A program made the position numbers and the translations under genes. From the NCBI GenBank assembly GCA_935421135.1, contig OW285193.1, forward strand, positions 9,170,496 to 9,234,495: a stretch of DNA of 64,000 nucleotides, in the 5' to 3' direction. Positions 43,043 to 57,713 of the stretch are shown in pieces (within the stretch, counting starts at the first letter, position 1; every line of letters starts with the position of its first letter). Source of the DNA: Bugulina stolonifera (Eukaryota > Bryozoa > Gymnolaemata > Cheilostomatida > Bugulidae). Under the pieces are notes generated by a model. The model did no database searches. It was not told the origin of the DNA and was given only the letters and a program-made list of their open reading frames with translations.

Positions 43043-44848
43043 CCAAGCCAATTCTGTTTCAAGTAGGCCGTTTTTTAGCTCTAGCCTGTTGTCTGTCATT
43101 TAACTTTGTAATACTGAGTCTATATTTTTGTATTGTCAACTTGACTAAGTTTAAATAATATATTTTCAAATCAAAGAAATATTTTAAATAAAAAACAGTT
43201 GTATATAAGGGTAGATTATAGCACATGTATTATCTAAGCTGACAACACACAAGATCCTGTAAGCTTCAGAATCAATATGCAGATATATTTTTATAACAGA
43301 AAAACACTATCCCTGTTGTGGGTATAATGCGGGAAGATATTTATACTACAGGAAGTTCGAATAGTAAACTGAAATTTATCAATATTGCAACGCTATTAAT
43401 ACCATATTCCAGCAGATATGTGGTTGAACTATTGTGTACATTCTCCATTGTCTGTATAACAGTATTATTGAAAATTATTATCATAGTGAATAAATAATAT
43501 CACGTGGTTTGTGTCATTATATTAAATGATACCATACATGTATCAATATTTTTAGATGACGAGTTGTTGTCCGATTTTGAAGTTGTCTGCTCATGTAGCA
43601 ACTATTCGCATGACCGGTGTGTAGAGCTAATTCCTACCATTTACTCGAATTAACGTTTTGGGCGCAATTTCTAATAAAACAAAACAACCGGTGCTATGCA
43701 AGATTGTTAATTATTAAAAAGTTTTGAGCCATTTCTGTAAATATCCTGATTTGTTTGTTAGACGCCAAGGTTGGGCATTCAATAAGGTTATATACTACAG
43801 TATACAGTAAAATTACAATATCATACACGTAGATGTGCTTTTTTTTAGACGCTATATAATGTTAATACTAAAATAGCAAAAGCTATTTCTAATTGCATGT
43901 GATCAGAATTATTCTGAATAACATAAGGTGATGATTATATTAATTAGTGATTTATATATACTTATACTTATATGGATAAACAGCAAAGTTAAGGATAATT
44001 ACTACTATTATATTTTTTATTCATATTAGTGCGTTTTAATTGGTATAATTGTACCTTACTTTCATGGTTTATAACATAATAATATTCATATGACTACTAT
44101 AGGATATGATCTTATAATAATAATATAACAGTATATAGATTTTCAGTATCCGTTGCTTAAAATAAAAATTGCATCTTTTAATTTTTTTACAATGTTTCTT
44201 AGACAAGCGAACCTTGTTAGGCATGGGTAAACCATACACATGTGATCCATCTCTACCCCTTTCCTTATCCATAGTCTTCCTCTCTCTTTGTTAAGTTAAA
44301 TCTGAATTTTAGATAAAGTTTACATTTATTATTTCCCAATTTTCTTCCATTCCTTTCACCTGCTTAAAAACTAAAGATTAGATTATACTTTTATTTACTC
44401 CAAGTTTTTCTTGTAAGTTTCAAGTCAATCGGTTATTACATATCTTGAGGGTTTACAATTACAATTGAAATGGTTCATTCGTAGTATACAAGTAGACAGC
44501 AATCCTAGTTTGATCGGAAATTTTTACTAACTCAACTCATCACTCTGTTGTACTTCGTTTCACCATCTGCAGGCTACATTTTTCTTTTCAATTTACTTGA
44601 GTTTTCCAACACTCAGTAATTTTAAGGAACACTTTCATATGAGAAGTCTCTATGCCACGATCCTGTTTGAAATTGCCATTATAGAAGTGTGATTGGATAG
44701 ATTTAAGCAAGCTGCTTTTCTGCTTAAAACTAACCTTTTTGTCGTCACTGATGCCATGTTCTATACTTTATTATTTGATCAGCTAATTTTGTATGGTTAG
44801 ACATAATGAGAGACAACTGAATGGTGCAATTGGTGCCTTGTATCAACC
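43043..44848. other. Intergenic AT-rich region
   Basis: C1orf50 3' UTR, then AT-rich sequence. A minus-strand frame starting at 44272 (MDKERGRDGSHVYGLPMPNK) has some coding flavour but no recognisable family and no splice partners, so I do not call it. Confidence 0.45.
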
Positions 44849-47800
44849 ATGAGTGAGGAGACTTTAGAAGAAAAGGCTAAACGTCTTGCCCAAGTTCCAA
44901 AATCTCTTAGAAAGGTATGAATATCAAACCTTTCTTTTTATATCAATGTGACATTCCAGTTCCATATTCTATATTAACATCCATAGTAAATGAGGATAGG
45001 GTGAGTCATGTAAGTTTTGTATGATATGTAGCATCAGATTGATTCAAAACTAGGGAGTATCTCCCCCCCCCCCCTTCCGTCTTTGCTCTATTATACTATG
45101 ACCTTACTGAATGCATTTCACTACCATTTTTTGTGCCCTGTTGTATTTAATTTTTTATGGAATCATGTGATTCATCATTTGATAGAGTACTGAATGGCCA
45201 GGTATTCTTAGGAGATTCCTCAGCCTAGTATTACAAGTAAAGAAAAGATAATCACTTGTGTTTTACATTAAAGGTTCTTATCAGTGAACACACCACGGAG
45301 GAAGCTAGAATATCCGCTGCTATCGAACTACAAAGATTTGCTCGAGGATACATTGTCAGGTAAAGAGTGTTGCTATTATTAATCTGGAACGTTGGCATAT
45401 TAAAGTAATCACACATCATCAACTGATCCTATCCACTTTTAATCGGCAGGAAGTTAGGCCCACTAGAATACAAAGCATGGTGTAATCATGTCTTACGACC
45501 TCCAGCACATAGCCCAAATTCTACAAGAATAGTGGAATCGCGAAAGAGTAGTCATCACCATCCCTCTCCAACTAGTGAACACCGGGCTAGAATTCAATTT
45601 CCATTGACATCAAATGAAGCTGCTATCAAAATCCAAAGATGTTGGAGAAGGCATATTGACATGCAGGTATGTCGTTTGCTATAAACACATGCTGGTATGA
45701 AAGTAAAATTAGAGAATTCTTTAAATGGGAAGACAAATCCTAGTCTAGTCTTCAGGTGGATGATGTCCATTGGACAATTAAAGATTCAATATTTATTGTG
45801 AAGTGTATTAAATGTTTCACAGGTTTACAAGTATTATGAAGATCTAATAAAGTTTAGGAACCAAGGTGATCCTGCGTTAATGTTGAGGGCCGTGAACCCT
45901 AAAGAAGCTGCTTTACTCGATGCAGCCTCAGGAACTCATGTTAAATTCAGACTGGCAGGGGTGAGTATGTACAATGTAACATGACTCTCATTGACTGAAT
46001 ACAGTAATGTACTTATCAATGTTTATGATAGTAGTACAACAGCTAATTATGCTATGAGGGGATAACTTCTTGTGTTATTGGATAGTTCTACCTCAAGTAG
46101 AAAATAAATGTAGCTCTTGAAATCTACATAATAGTTGGTGGCACCTACCGAACTAAACTTGTAGGAGTATTTAGTCTATTTAAAGTTCCTGTAGCTGTTC
46201 CCATTATGTCAGGGCACATTTAAACCATGCCATTTGTAATCTAAGCATAGGCTCTCCATTAGTTGTCTTCTCCTCTACATACATAAAAAAAAGAGCAGCT
46301 GCAAAGAATAAGCATGAAGATTTGGGTTATTTGACCAGTTTTATTGATATACATTCTAACTTATTAAACGACTAGATGTTTACATTGTTTTTGTCTGGTA
46401 ATTTTGTTGCCCAGGAATAAAATTTGGCTCCGGTAGTTAAACATTGATATCAGGTTAGCTACAATATAGTAGCTTAGAGTTCTGGATTACCATTTGTCCC
46501 TCAACATGCAAGTTCTGAGACTATGACAGTGTATCCATTATTTAACTCATTTCCTCTCATTTTAATATTCTATCTAATTATATACCTACATGTATGTGTA
46601 TTTTTACTCTCTGTTTCTTAGGACAAATTCCCACCAAATATATACTACAAAATATATACACATAGACCGATACAGGACCTATGTGCCAATGCACCCAGAG
46701 ACTATACTAAATCCGGAAAGCAAAAGGATATGAAATGCAGTCACAATAGAAATTACTACAATTCAAATAGAGGTGAGATACTGTTGTGTTGTGGATATCA
46801 TTTGTTCAGACCCAATCCAAAGACTACATAAATTATACATCAACAGCTGTAATTACAAAGTTATCTTCTCTTTTCTTGGAAAGGCAACAAGAGTACAACT
46901 CCGTATATAATGGCAACTGCATTGAACTCTTATGTATTGAACACTGAATGCATAGATATCATGTAGTTGTTGCATCAAACTCCAAATGTACCTATAAATT
47001 TTAATAACATTTTTTAAATGCAGCACCATAGCAAACTGTTAATACCTGCTGAGTTTAGTAAGCATGACAGCAAACTGATGCTGTATATGATTTTTTCTAC
47101 TTTTTAATATAAAATACTATAATTCATATTCGTATAAATATAATATGCATGCAGCATATTCTCTGTAATATAAATTGCACGGCAATAACTTGTTTACGGT
47201 TTTATTATAATGCCAAAAATCCGTAAAATTTTATGTAGGCTGGCTAAGTATGAGCATACTACATACATTGTATGGTTGCTGTATACATGCTTGTAAATAT
47301 ATCTTTAGAAAGTACTGCAGATTGGTACAAGAGAATAGAAAACAATGGCTGGCGGCTAGTCTCAGATAGACTCATAACGCACATGCTCAATGACCCAGTA
47401 ACATGGACGACCCATAATAAGGTCGTTGCTAACTTCCAACACTCTAAGGTAACATATATCCGGCCTACAACCTACTGAAGTTGATATCGTTATTAGCCTG
47501 TCACATATTTTAAAAACATCTACTATGTCTACGTGTTGGCAAGTTAAAAATAAATCATTTAAACGGCTACATGATAATTGTGGGGTCCACTTTAGACAAT
47601 AACCTTCCAAGTCTTCCATATTTATTCTTCTATTCTTGTGGTTTGAAGCGGAACTAAAATACCAAGAACAATAACAAATATCTATTTGAAACATAACAAT
47701 AAATCTTCTATGTTAATTTCATAGACAATAATCCAGATAAGATATAATAATAGACACAAGGTTTGCATAGCTCAGAGCCACAAATGTGCTTTAAATACTT

Positions 47801-50800
47801 GTGGTGTGGGGAAAAAGATCCCGCGAACCGGATATGAACCAGTGACCTAAGGATAGCTAAGTATTGTTACCACTACAGTCCTCCGCTCTACCAACTGAGC
47901 TATCGCGGGTTGTTGGCAAGTAAAAACTGTGCAAACATAGTTCGTTTTGCTGTAATTAATTATTACTTCATTAAGAAGGTGACTTGCCAACTTTGCTACT
48001 TGCTACTTCCCTAATCTTGATGGCTGCTATAGGTCCTGATGATTAACAACAGAATAATTGCTACGTGACTAACTACCATGTGGCATGAAGGTAACAAAGC
48101 TGAGAAGCATCTAAGGTTATTCATAGATTAATGCCATTAATTACCTATCAGGATTTCTCAAGTCTATCCGACGGGTAAATAATGAGCACACCGGTTACCT
48201 GCAACAATATTTAATATACCTGCAAGCTGCGACATAGTCAACAGTAATATGGTGTCTGGTGAGGAGAATATTTGTTAACCTGGCAGATCTGTTCTACTTG
48301 ATGAACCTACTAGATTAGTGTTAAGTGTGTAAATAGTTTAATCATATATGACCCAGAAATCTCTTCTATTTTAGACGTTGAGAATTCAAGATGTTGAGAA
48401 AATGAGGAAAAAGAGAAAAATTGATTGGATGAAGAAAATGTAATTATTAAATCAATATATAGTTATATAATTATAAACACTATACATGTACATATGATAC
48501 ATGTATATGATATACGTGTAAATAAGATACAATGCCTACATATACATGATGTATAGTAATATGCATATGATGTGGGGCTGCATGATATATAGGCCTAATG
48601 GTACCGGCATCTTGTAATACGAATTAGATTACTAGGATACGTAAATTGTTTACAGAACAGTCGCTCTACTCAGGAATTTAATAAGAGTTATGTAATGTAC
48701 ACAGAAGTGTCTAATAGCAGATAACTCCACCACTATTTCTCATTATTCTTTGCATTATTTTATTGTTATCTACATGGTGACAGTTGATAACAAGTGATTG
48801 GTATATTACGTAATTATGTGTAGGTACAAAGAAGGGATGCTACAGGCTAAAGCTGCTGACCCGGATACCATGGCTCTGGTAGAAGGAGCTGCTACTGGAA
48901 TGGTGGCGACTCTTGAGTTGGAAGGAGAGCAGGCTGTTGCGGAGTGGGAGGTCAGGCACACTTCCTGTTTCTAATTTCCTGTTATATACATGCGTACTAA
49001 TACATGTGTGGGTATCCTATGTGATGTGTAGTGTAACTTGTAGCATATTGTTGGGTTTATGGTGTGTAATTTTGTATGAGATAGAAAAGTTGTTGTATCA
49101 CAACCTTTGAACTATCATGCATGTTTTTTTATAACACTCATGTGGATAATGTACATAATATACATTTGAATGATGTATATTATATTATTGTCTCACATTC
49201 ACTTTTATGCAGCTAAGGATTAGTCATTATACTACATTTGAAGAATTGGAGAATTTCTGATAGCCTTAGATTCTCACTTGTCATTAGGCTTTAGTTTTTG
49301 TCAAGGGCCAAGGCAATGCTATATACATGTAGATCTAACTTATGGCTGTGGTAGTATGAAGGTGGTTGAGGACTAAGTGATATTGAGGTGGAGGCTCTTG
49401 GACATGTCATGTCGTTAGTTGACTCATCTAGGAGCACTGTTTTCGTATGGTAGCGTCATGCCAACCTATCATGGTGTTAGAATTTAGATAGTCAGTTATC
49501 CTACCTAGTTCAAGATGATTGTGTACTCTATATACGTTGCAGTGCAGCGCACCGTAGTACGTTGTAGTGTCGTGGCACCACGGTTTAATGGGATGGCTGG
49601 TATGGAGTTTACTCTCACCCCTTATTATATTAGTACTCGCTCTGAAACTGTTTGTTATTCCGTAATCTGTGCACGTGAGCTGCTGCACATCTGGGACGAG
49701 AAATGCACTCACGTAGGTTCTATGTAGCCTGTGAGTTATAACTATTAGTTAGGGTGGTGTTTGCTTTACCCTACCCAATTCTCTCAGACATGTAGCTCGT
49801 CCAACAACTGGTCAGTATTGTATAAGCTTGAATTATGGTCCAGTTATGTAGCATTTATAAGGATTCTTATGAGATATATTGTAATATATTGGTCAATATC
49901 TAATTGGAAGGACGGCCATAATTTCAAGTCCAGTTAATTGGTCTCTTATGTTCATGTTCAGCCATATTATCTTCTTTTATGATTCTTGTCTTACGCACAT
50001 TCACAGTGCTCAAAGAGATTAGCTTATAAGGAAATGCGGTACACCCAAACAATTTAATATAAAAATAATACTTAATAATCTTCCTTTTACTAAACATATT
50101 ACTGATGTGCATTACTTTACTCAATTTTATTTGTCTTCTTACTTGGTCTGCATATCATGATTTGGAAATTAGTGGATCCATTAATTTGATTTCCCTTGGA
50201 AATTAACATTATTTTTATTAAATTGTAGCCTAGATATGCCATATCATTCATTGAAATGGTTTCAGGCTACTAGTTCACACTTTTAGCATAAACAGGAAAT
50301 ACACATAGGGATAGGTACCCATCAATGTTATATGGCCAAAAACTCACTTGCACACACATTGCTGTACTACTAGGTGTAAGACATTAAAATGTGTATTACT
50401 CGATCGTATTTAGGTCGTACCTGTATATAGCTGTATGTCGTATCAAGGTCATTAGTACTAGCTGCCCTCTGTACTCTTTACTTCTGCTTTATGGTAATAA
50501 TCTGTGCCTTTGAGTTTAACATGTGGTGTTTGGGTTGATTGAATTGGTCATCTTTGTTTTCATGGTAATTACACCCAGGAGTTCCAACTAGCTTCATTCA
50601 ATTGGATATTTCATTTAAATTAAAAGGATGAGTATTTAAAAGCTCAAAGTTTTTTATCATCTTTTCCCAATTGCCGAGGGGGATATAAATGCTATAACTT
50701 GCTATAATTTGCTATGTATAATGCATGTAATGCTTTCCTTTTTTTCTGCATGTTTTTACTCGTATATGCTTAGAATTTGAAGCAATATGCACACACCTGC

Positions 50801-51143
50801 ACACACCTGCACACACCTGCACACACCTGCACACACCTGCACACACCTGCACACACCTGCACACACCTGCACACACCTGCACACACTCTTGCTATGTAAC
50901 TAAGCAAATATGCTTTAGGTTGATGAACTTCTCGATTGGACAACTAGTCTAAACTTTGAGGACTATGTGAGCTCGTGGAAGCAAGTTGGCACCAGCTCTC
51001 TTTCAGAGACCACTGTTGAGAAGAGATATTTTCTCAACTCTGAGACCCGAGACCGATTCAACAAGAACAGTAATACTTTACCTCCAGTGAAAATTGTTCC
51101 AGAACAAATAAAACCTTCCACAGCAGAAGGTGCCATTAGATAA
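44849..51143 (+). CDS. C11orf65: C11orf65 (MFI)-like IQ-motif protein
   Basis: Nine exons: 44849-44914, 45274-45359, 45450-45666, 45823-45960, 46622-46772, 47309-47448, 48375-48439, 48824-48950, 50919-51143. All phases agree, giving 404 residues. Two IQ-like segments are visible (AAIELQRFARGYIVRK and EAAIKIQRCWRRHIDMQVYK), expected to bind calmodulin-type proteins. The conserved core follows: NQGDPALMLRAVNPKEAALL, DAASGTHVKFRLAGDKFPPN, IYYKIYTHRPIQDLCANAPR. This matches my memory of vertebrate C11orf65, named MFI for a proposed role in inhibiting mitochondrial fission. It then has ADPDTMALVEGAATGMVATL and a polar tail. It is longer than the human protein (about 313). The intron after exon 6 carries an antisense tRNA-Tyr gene. 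AATAAA at 51717-51722. Confidence 0.75.
47819..47909 (-). tRNA. tRNA-Tyr (GTA) with 18-base intron
   Basis: The cloverleaf starts CCCGCGATAGCTCAGTTGGT; the acceptor stem CCCGCGA/TCGCGGG is perfect. The anticodon loop CTGTAGA carries GTA at 34-36. The 18-base intron (47872-47855) follows position 37, the usual place in eukaryotic tRNA-Tyr. The anticodon and T stems pair. A pol III stop (five T) follows at 47816-47812. Oddity: the T loop is TTCATAT, so position 58 is T rather than the nearly universal A, which also alters the B box. It lies antisense in an intron of the C11orf65-like gene. It could be a functional gene or a young pseudogene. Confidence 0.88.
50791..50880 (+). repeat. 10-bp minisatellite, nine perfect units
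   Basis: Nine identical ACACACCTGC units with no substitution, ending about 39 bases before the last exon of the C11orf65-like gene. Perfect identity suggests recent expansion. Confidence 0.95.
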
Positions 51144-54100
51144 CACTACTTCAGTAACTTCTGACTCATTTCGATATGGCACTGTTTTGGTAGACTGCAT
51201 GACTTATTGGAGCCAGGAGACAGCTGGTGTCTCATAAATTAACAAGGCACATATCACTTACTTATTGCATAACTGTAATTTGGCATTTTAATTTTTTACA
51301 ATTAACTCTATGTTGTAATCGGTGGCTCACATGAATTGTTGCCCTGCAGTTTTTGTTTATAGCCAAAGATGTTGAAATAATATAAATTGTACAATATTAT
51401 GATATTTATTTTTTGCTTTTTTTCGCAGATGAATAATATATATTTCTATTTAATTTCTGTGCAAACTGATTGCGACATGTGATGCCTTTGCATTGCCAAC
51501 TGAATCAAATCGAATCATAGATAAGCTATGTTATTACTTATCTGAACCAAAAGACCCTACTACATGTATGGTCTTTGAAGATGTAGATACCATGCTATGA
51601 CTCCATAACACATGCACTGCATATTACTTATTACCAAAATATGTGCTCAGCAGTGCCATTGGTGATGTCAAAACAAAAAAACGCAAGTCACTTTGTGGGT
51701 GTATAACTTATGTTGGAATAAAAGAAGATGAAAACAAACTAGGCTAGTCTGTTTAGCTATTATACAATGTAATATTATCATATACAGTCAGCCAATAACA
51801 AAAACTGCAACCTGGTGCAACAGTTTCGTATACAAATTATACAAATACACATAATTTGAACTCAAGAGTGCAATAGTACAATACAATTAGAGAGTTGTCT
51901 TTCCATGAGGTAAATAGGAGAAAATAACTCTAGATAATATCCACTTGACATGTGGAGATTTCTCTATATATTTATATAATACTATACAGAGAAAAATTGC
52001 TGTTAGGTCAGTAGCAGATAAATTGAGATAGCCTTTGATCTTTGTTTGGGTTTGGAGGTGAACTAATGACATATCATGGGTAGACAATTTCTCCTACTTC
52101 AGCTTTTGTACAGAACAAACACTTTTTGAGATTCCTCCACTTTTGCACCTAACTCAAGGCAAATACTACATGAAATTTATCATAATTGTGACTTTGTGGA
52201 TTTCACTCCCTACAAGAGTAAAGCATTATTGTAATGGGCGAAGCTGTTTATTTTAACTGCATGTACATGTATGTATTGGGCACACGACTTCACATGGCAC
52301 CAGGGAAGCTGCAGAAGCATGAGATTAATAGCTGTAGGCAGTAATGGCTCATTTTGCTAAACAAATAATTGGCATAATTATTCTTTACTAGATTTATCTG
52401 TAATTAATGTGCAAGTTATTGTGTGGGTGGTGGTAGTTACCAATGTCTGCATATCTATAATACTGTATTATTTAGACTATATTTATACCTGTATATCATG
52501 ACTTAAAAGCTGTCCTCCCTCATTTGTAAATAATTAATTCAACAATTTATGACTCTAATTTACGTTGGTAGTGCTGTAAGGTGCATAATACATCCTGCGC
52601 TTGAATTGTGTGATCTGAGCGATACATAGTTCCTTTGTATTTGTAAGCCACACTGGCAATCGAATAAAATACTCATTGTGCAGAATTAAACATACAATAG
52701 TGTTCACTTGTTATAACTAAATAGAACATTAACTTGTAAAGTAATTTACAAAGATCAATGAGCATAAATGTGGAGCAATGTAAGCAACGTAAACAATGAA
52801 TTTATAATATGACTTTCTATTATGAATGACGAATTTCTTGTTTTAGCTCATTTAACAAGTCCTATTGAGTCTGCATAGGTCTGTTATTCTACATGATTGG
52901 AATATTAGGCTATAGCTTTCATGGTTATTGTCTTTATCCATTATTTAACTTTACATTCATTGGATCAGTGCCAGATATCAACTTGATTTAAAACAATATT
53001 GTGATTAATCTGATTTTTATTCTTTCAGCACACATGCCAGGATGTTCGAAAGCCAAATGGTTTTATCTGTGCATGCCAAATCAATATAACTTTGCCAACT
53101 ATATAATATTATTGAAAAATAATTGTTTAGTCTTTTAAAAGCTTCGAGATTTGATATCCTGACAATTAGAACTGGAGTGTACATACTCTATCCCGCCATC
53201 TAGGTTACCCCCACCAAGTTTTGGGATTTACTGTAAGACAAAAGTATACATATGCACTATATGGCCTAGTATACATCACATACATCACAGTATAGTTTTG
53301 GTATATTCTCAGTAACATCATTAATGGTTAAAGTGTGAAAATCAAGCAATTAGAAAATATATAATTACATGTATTTTCACTGTAGTAGCATCAAGGAGTA
53401 GCATGTAGCATGTAGGGTTAATAATCACTGGTCTACTTACATCAATCTACCTGCTGCTGGAAGTGACACTGGATAGCCTCAGCATTAACCAATATTTTAG
53501 AATAAGCTCCAGGATTTTGGTTGGTATAATTATGTCCTCAGGAAACTGGATACTTATCACTTAGCTTTACATTTATTCATATGATACTAACGTTAGACCA
53601 TAATACTACACTATTAAATCTTGTGGCTGAAGGTCTGCAGCTCCATAGAATGCTTATCGCTACAAACGTCAGAAGGTAGTCAGTGCAAGACTTGAAGAGC
53701 CACATACCTGGTATCTATTTTGAGCAAACAATATTCTTTCCATATATCAGTTTAATAACAAAGTGAGGATATTTTATTGCAAAAATGCACCTTCTTTTTA
53801 GGGTATAAACAGAGCCCTACTCCCCCTCCCCCACCACCAGAAGGAATGCTGTCTTTCCATGCACACTTGTTTGTTCATTATATGTTTGATTTAACCTGAC
53901 CACAAATTAATTTGACCAACGTACCCTGGTTGCAGTTCCTCAGCAGGTAGCTACTACCAAACATAATTAAAGAATAATACATCAGCATTGCTTTGCTTTA
54001 TTTTTGTACAAAAGCAAAATAAATAGCTGCAGGTTATATTGTTCATTGGCTAATCATAATAAAACTTAAATTATGAAAAGAAGTAGATTTTCAGTGATAA

Positions 54101-56717
54101 TATTTTTCAGAAATATACAACACATACACAATGCGATCTCTGCTTATGTTTCTACAGATTGAAAACAATAGAACATTTGAATATGTAAACCTTTTCAAAG
54201 AAGCACCGGTATGTAATATAAAACATAATTAATGTATTGCTTAGCATAACTTTTAATTCATTATATAAAGATAGGTTCAAATTTCTACATTAAAATTGAC
54301 AAATATGCAAAAATCTCCCGCTGCTTGTACATGTACTCCTGTATCAATTGACTCCAATCAACTGCAGCTGATAAAATGATCAGAAATCAATCAGTGAAAT
54401 GGTACCAGTTTTTGACAAAAAACAGTAGCTATTTTGTAAAGCAGTCATGCCTTCAATCCTAGTGGTACAAACAACGGTGAAGAAGTTCTCTAAGACATGT
54501 ACGTATTTACTTCGAAAAAGAGGTCAACACATTTTTCTCTACCTCACTTACCAATATTTATACATGTGCTGATACCGAAATAAATACACTTTTTGCTAGT
54601 AGATTATATCTTCGCATGCAAATAAGTCTACGTGTAAAAAGTTAATCTAACCACCTCATAAGCATTATGAATGAATTTGCATAAAATATTATCCAAATGT
54701 ACACATTATAATTGATTGGCATCTGATGTGTTGTTGTCTTGGTGGGTGCAAAATATGAATGAATTCTCCATCCAGAGGAGCACTTCCTGCTAATTGCGGA
54801 GAGAGGTACACACTCTGATGGGTACTCAACCAACTTTACCAAAACCAACGGATATTTCATACTAGCCTGAACCAACCACAGTGGCATTGATTCATGATAG
54901 AAAGGGAGTAAGTTTGTAGATTTGTGTGCTCGAGGGTTCCAGGTTTAGCTTCAACATACTTTTTTACTCAGATTCTTGGTCCACTATTGTCACCCAAAGG
55001 TTAAAAGTACAACAGTATAAAAATAAACACAAAAGTGACTTGGTATATTGCCATTAGCATGCAGTCACTTGGCACTAATTTTGATTAGAAGCCGAACTTG
55101 GAAGTGTGTACAAATTTAAGTTATTTTTGAGCCATCTGAGAAACTAATGGAGAGACCAGTTTTTTAGTCAAATCGCTTTTAGACATCTTGTGAGTTTTTC
55201 ACCTAGAGAGATGTGCTGATCAATGCATCCAGATTTTTATTTGCAAAATCACATAATCATGGTATAAATTAAATCACAATATTATTATAATAAGATAAAT
55301 TCTTGGAACTTGTGGTTGTTTAGTATGCAGTACACTATGCACTGTTGAATTGTTTTAACCACAATCGAAAGGCCACACAATGCCGGGATCAGCACTTATG
55401 AACCTCAGGAGTTTCCATCATTAAAAAACTGATGTTTATATAATTGCTAGCCGAGAGTCCAATAATTCTACTGAGAGCCACGTGACTAAAATTATACAAT
55501 GAAATATTTCAAGCTAACCCTAATTAAGGGTAGAAACTTGATCACTTAGTCTAACTATACACTTACATGTACATGTGAATCAGCCACCAAATATTTCTTC
55601 CTGCAAAGCAGTAAGTAAGTACACAGACACTTAGATAATCGTACATATTATTATGTAGTTTTATCTCATTTTAGGCTCATTATTCTTTATAAATCCTCGC
55701 ATCCCAAGCTGTCCCAACGCTGTCCTTGTGGATGGAATCATGTACATCTGCAAAAGTCAGCATGTTATATAGAGTTTGTCAGTCTAGGCCTACCGTGTGT
55801 TTTTATAATTATATGTTCATACATGTAGATTATAAAGTATCATAGTATATCAATGAAGATCCATATCTACATTGCACTGTTCAGCATGAATTTAGTCATA
55901 ATTGAACACAAGGCAAGTTATTTTCCTTTGATATAACAGGTTTGCCCTGCATGTTTTAAATAAAAATCTGACGCCAGTAATTCATGATAATCCATATTGT
56001 ACATATATATCTTTCTGAGCTCATATCAAAGAGATGACACCAACATTTTTATTTCAATTTATTCTACCACTGAACATGCATCGTATTAAACATGAGAGAA
56101 TCTGGTATGGAGTGAAGCCCTTGTATGGAATATCCACTGATGAGATGGCCCAATTTAGAACGAATATGAATATGAACATGAATATGCAATACATACAAGT
56201 TGCATACACCTAATACTACATGTACATGTATAAATAAAATAATATAAAAACACTAGTGTCGGTGGTTTGACTAGCATGCTGCATTGTGTATGCATTCAAA
56301 AGTTTGATTTGAATTGAATTTTGCAGTTTTATTCAAATCCGCTTAAATTGTGACGCTGCATGGTATTACATCATAAACTTCTGTTACATTCATATGCTCC
56401 ATCATAATAGGAAACTGGGAGCAGAATGCTTTCTTCTTACACCACTGAGAGAGGAGATAACTCCAAAATATACTCAACCACTTCCCTATTTCTGGTTGGC
56501 TAATCCTGTCACCATCTGTTGTATGGATTTCGCTATAATAAATAAGACAGTACAATAACTAGTATCTACTGAATATACATAATAGTATTTCATGGTCTGT
56601 TGCACTGTTACTCCAGTTGTAAGGCTACATATTATTATATTATATCTTTGAACAAACATCACATCACTTATCATCCTTCTTCTGTGGTCTGTGGTTGTGC
56701 TCAGCTAACTGTTAGAG
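51144..56717. other. 5.6-kb region without recognised gene
   Basis: After the 3' UTR of the C11orf65-like gene (signal at 51717) I see no exon set on either strand. It holds hairpin 9 (51888-51932). A proline-codon-rich stretch near 53818-53845 and a short open stretch at 55677-55760 were not convincing exons. Confidence 0.45.
51888..51932. repeat. GTTGTCC-family hairpin 9
   Basis: Arms TTAGAGAGTTGTCTTTCC and GGAGAAAATAACTCTA. In the 3' flank of the C11orf65-like gene, just past its AATAAA. Confidence 0.55.
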
Positions 56718-56771
56718 ATGGAGGGTCCGGTCTATATCACCAGAGAGATAGCAGAGTTTAAAGTTGAAAAG
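56718..56771 (+). CDS. Possible first coding exon, unknown gene
   Basis: ATG followed by 18 codons (MEGPVYITREIAEFKVEK) ending exactly at a GTACTA donor. The local composition is richer in GC than the surroundings. No downstream exon was identified, so the product is unknown. It could be a chance frame. Confidence 0.3.
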
Positions 56772-57391
56772 GTACTAAAATCAGTTCTATTGCCATTAAT
56801 TAGTATAGGTATAGGCTAAAATATTACATAGCACTTTGGTGTAGCAACAGTCAACATATAAATACATTTTATATACTGTACATGTAGTACAAGTCATGTA
56901 GTTTATATTAAGTACAATAGTAGCTAATATAGTAGCCTATACACATTAGTGTTAAAATTATATTAAAAGCACACTAGAATTAATCAGGTATTCTATTTGC
57001 AGTGTCTCTAGACTCTATAAGTGTTTGGCTTACAAATTGCATTTATTTGTAATATGGTAGCCTATTACTATTCTCATTCAATCAAGCATAATATATCAGC
57101 AATAATGAATTCATCAAGATAATAGTGTTTATCATAAATTAATCAAAATTTAAGTACCTCTTTACATCACTAATTCACTAATATGTATTATATAATATTA
57201 ATTTAATGCAATTCTAATGATAGTAATTATAATTCATGGGAAAGAGATTAAATTTAATGTTAGTTTGTCTGTTATATCATATCTCCAAGGTAGGATTATT
57301 CTAGCTGCTCTGTCCAAAGAGGTAGAGCATAGTTGAGTGTCATTAGTTAGCCACATGCAGACTTTTTCTACCAATTCTACTTTTTATGACT

Positions 57392-57448
57392 ATGGCTCAA
57401 CCACATTTTCCTATGCATCAGCATCAGCAGCAACAGCAGCAGCTTCAG
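57392..57448 (+). CDS. Possible first coding exon with Gln-rich start
   Basis: Reads MAQPHFPMHQHQQQQQQLQ and ends at a CAGGTAGTA donor, phase 0. Gln/His-rich starts are common in transcription regulators, but no partner exon was found. It may be an alternative start for the same gene as 56718. A possible later exon with a strong pyrimidine tract starts at 61174 (KDDNNRTTILTDTSNLGGEG), without proof of linkage. Confidence 0.3.
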
Positions 57449-57713
57449 GTAGTAATAATTAAAATTGTATTCAAATTAAAATTATTATTGTTGTTTAATT
57501 GTGACAGCAAAACTATTTTATTTCCAGTTAGTTTGCAACAGGCCTAACTGCTTTGTGGATTATTTAAAACCTACTCTATAGCATCATTATCTAATAGTAG
57601 AAGAATTTTAGTTGACATGTGCCTGAGATTGTTCATTTATGTTCCAGTTTTATTTGGAATCTCTTACATAACCCTCAGGTAGACCTTAGTAATCTAGAGG
57701 CTCTAAGTCTAGG

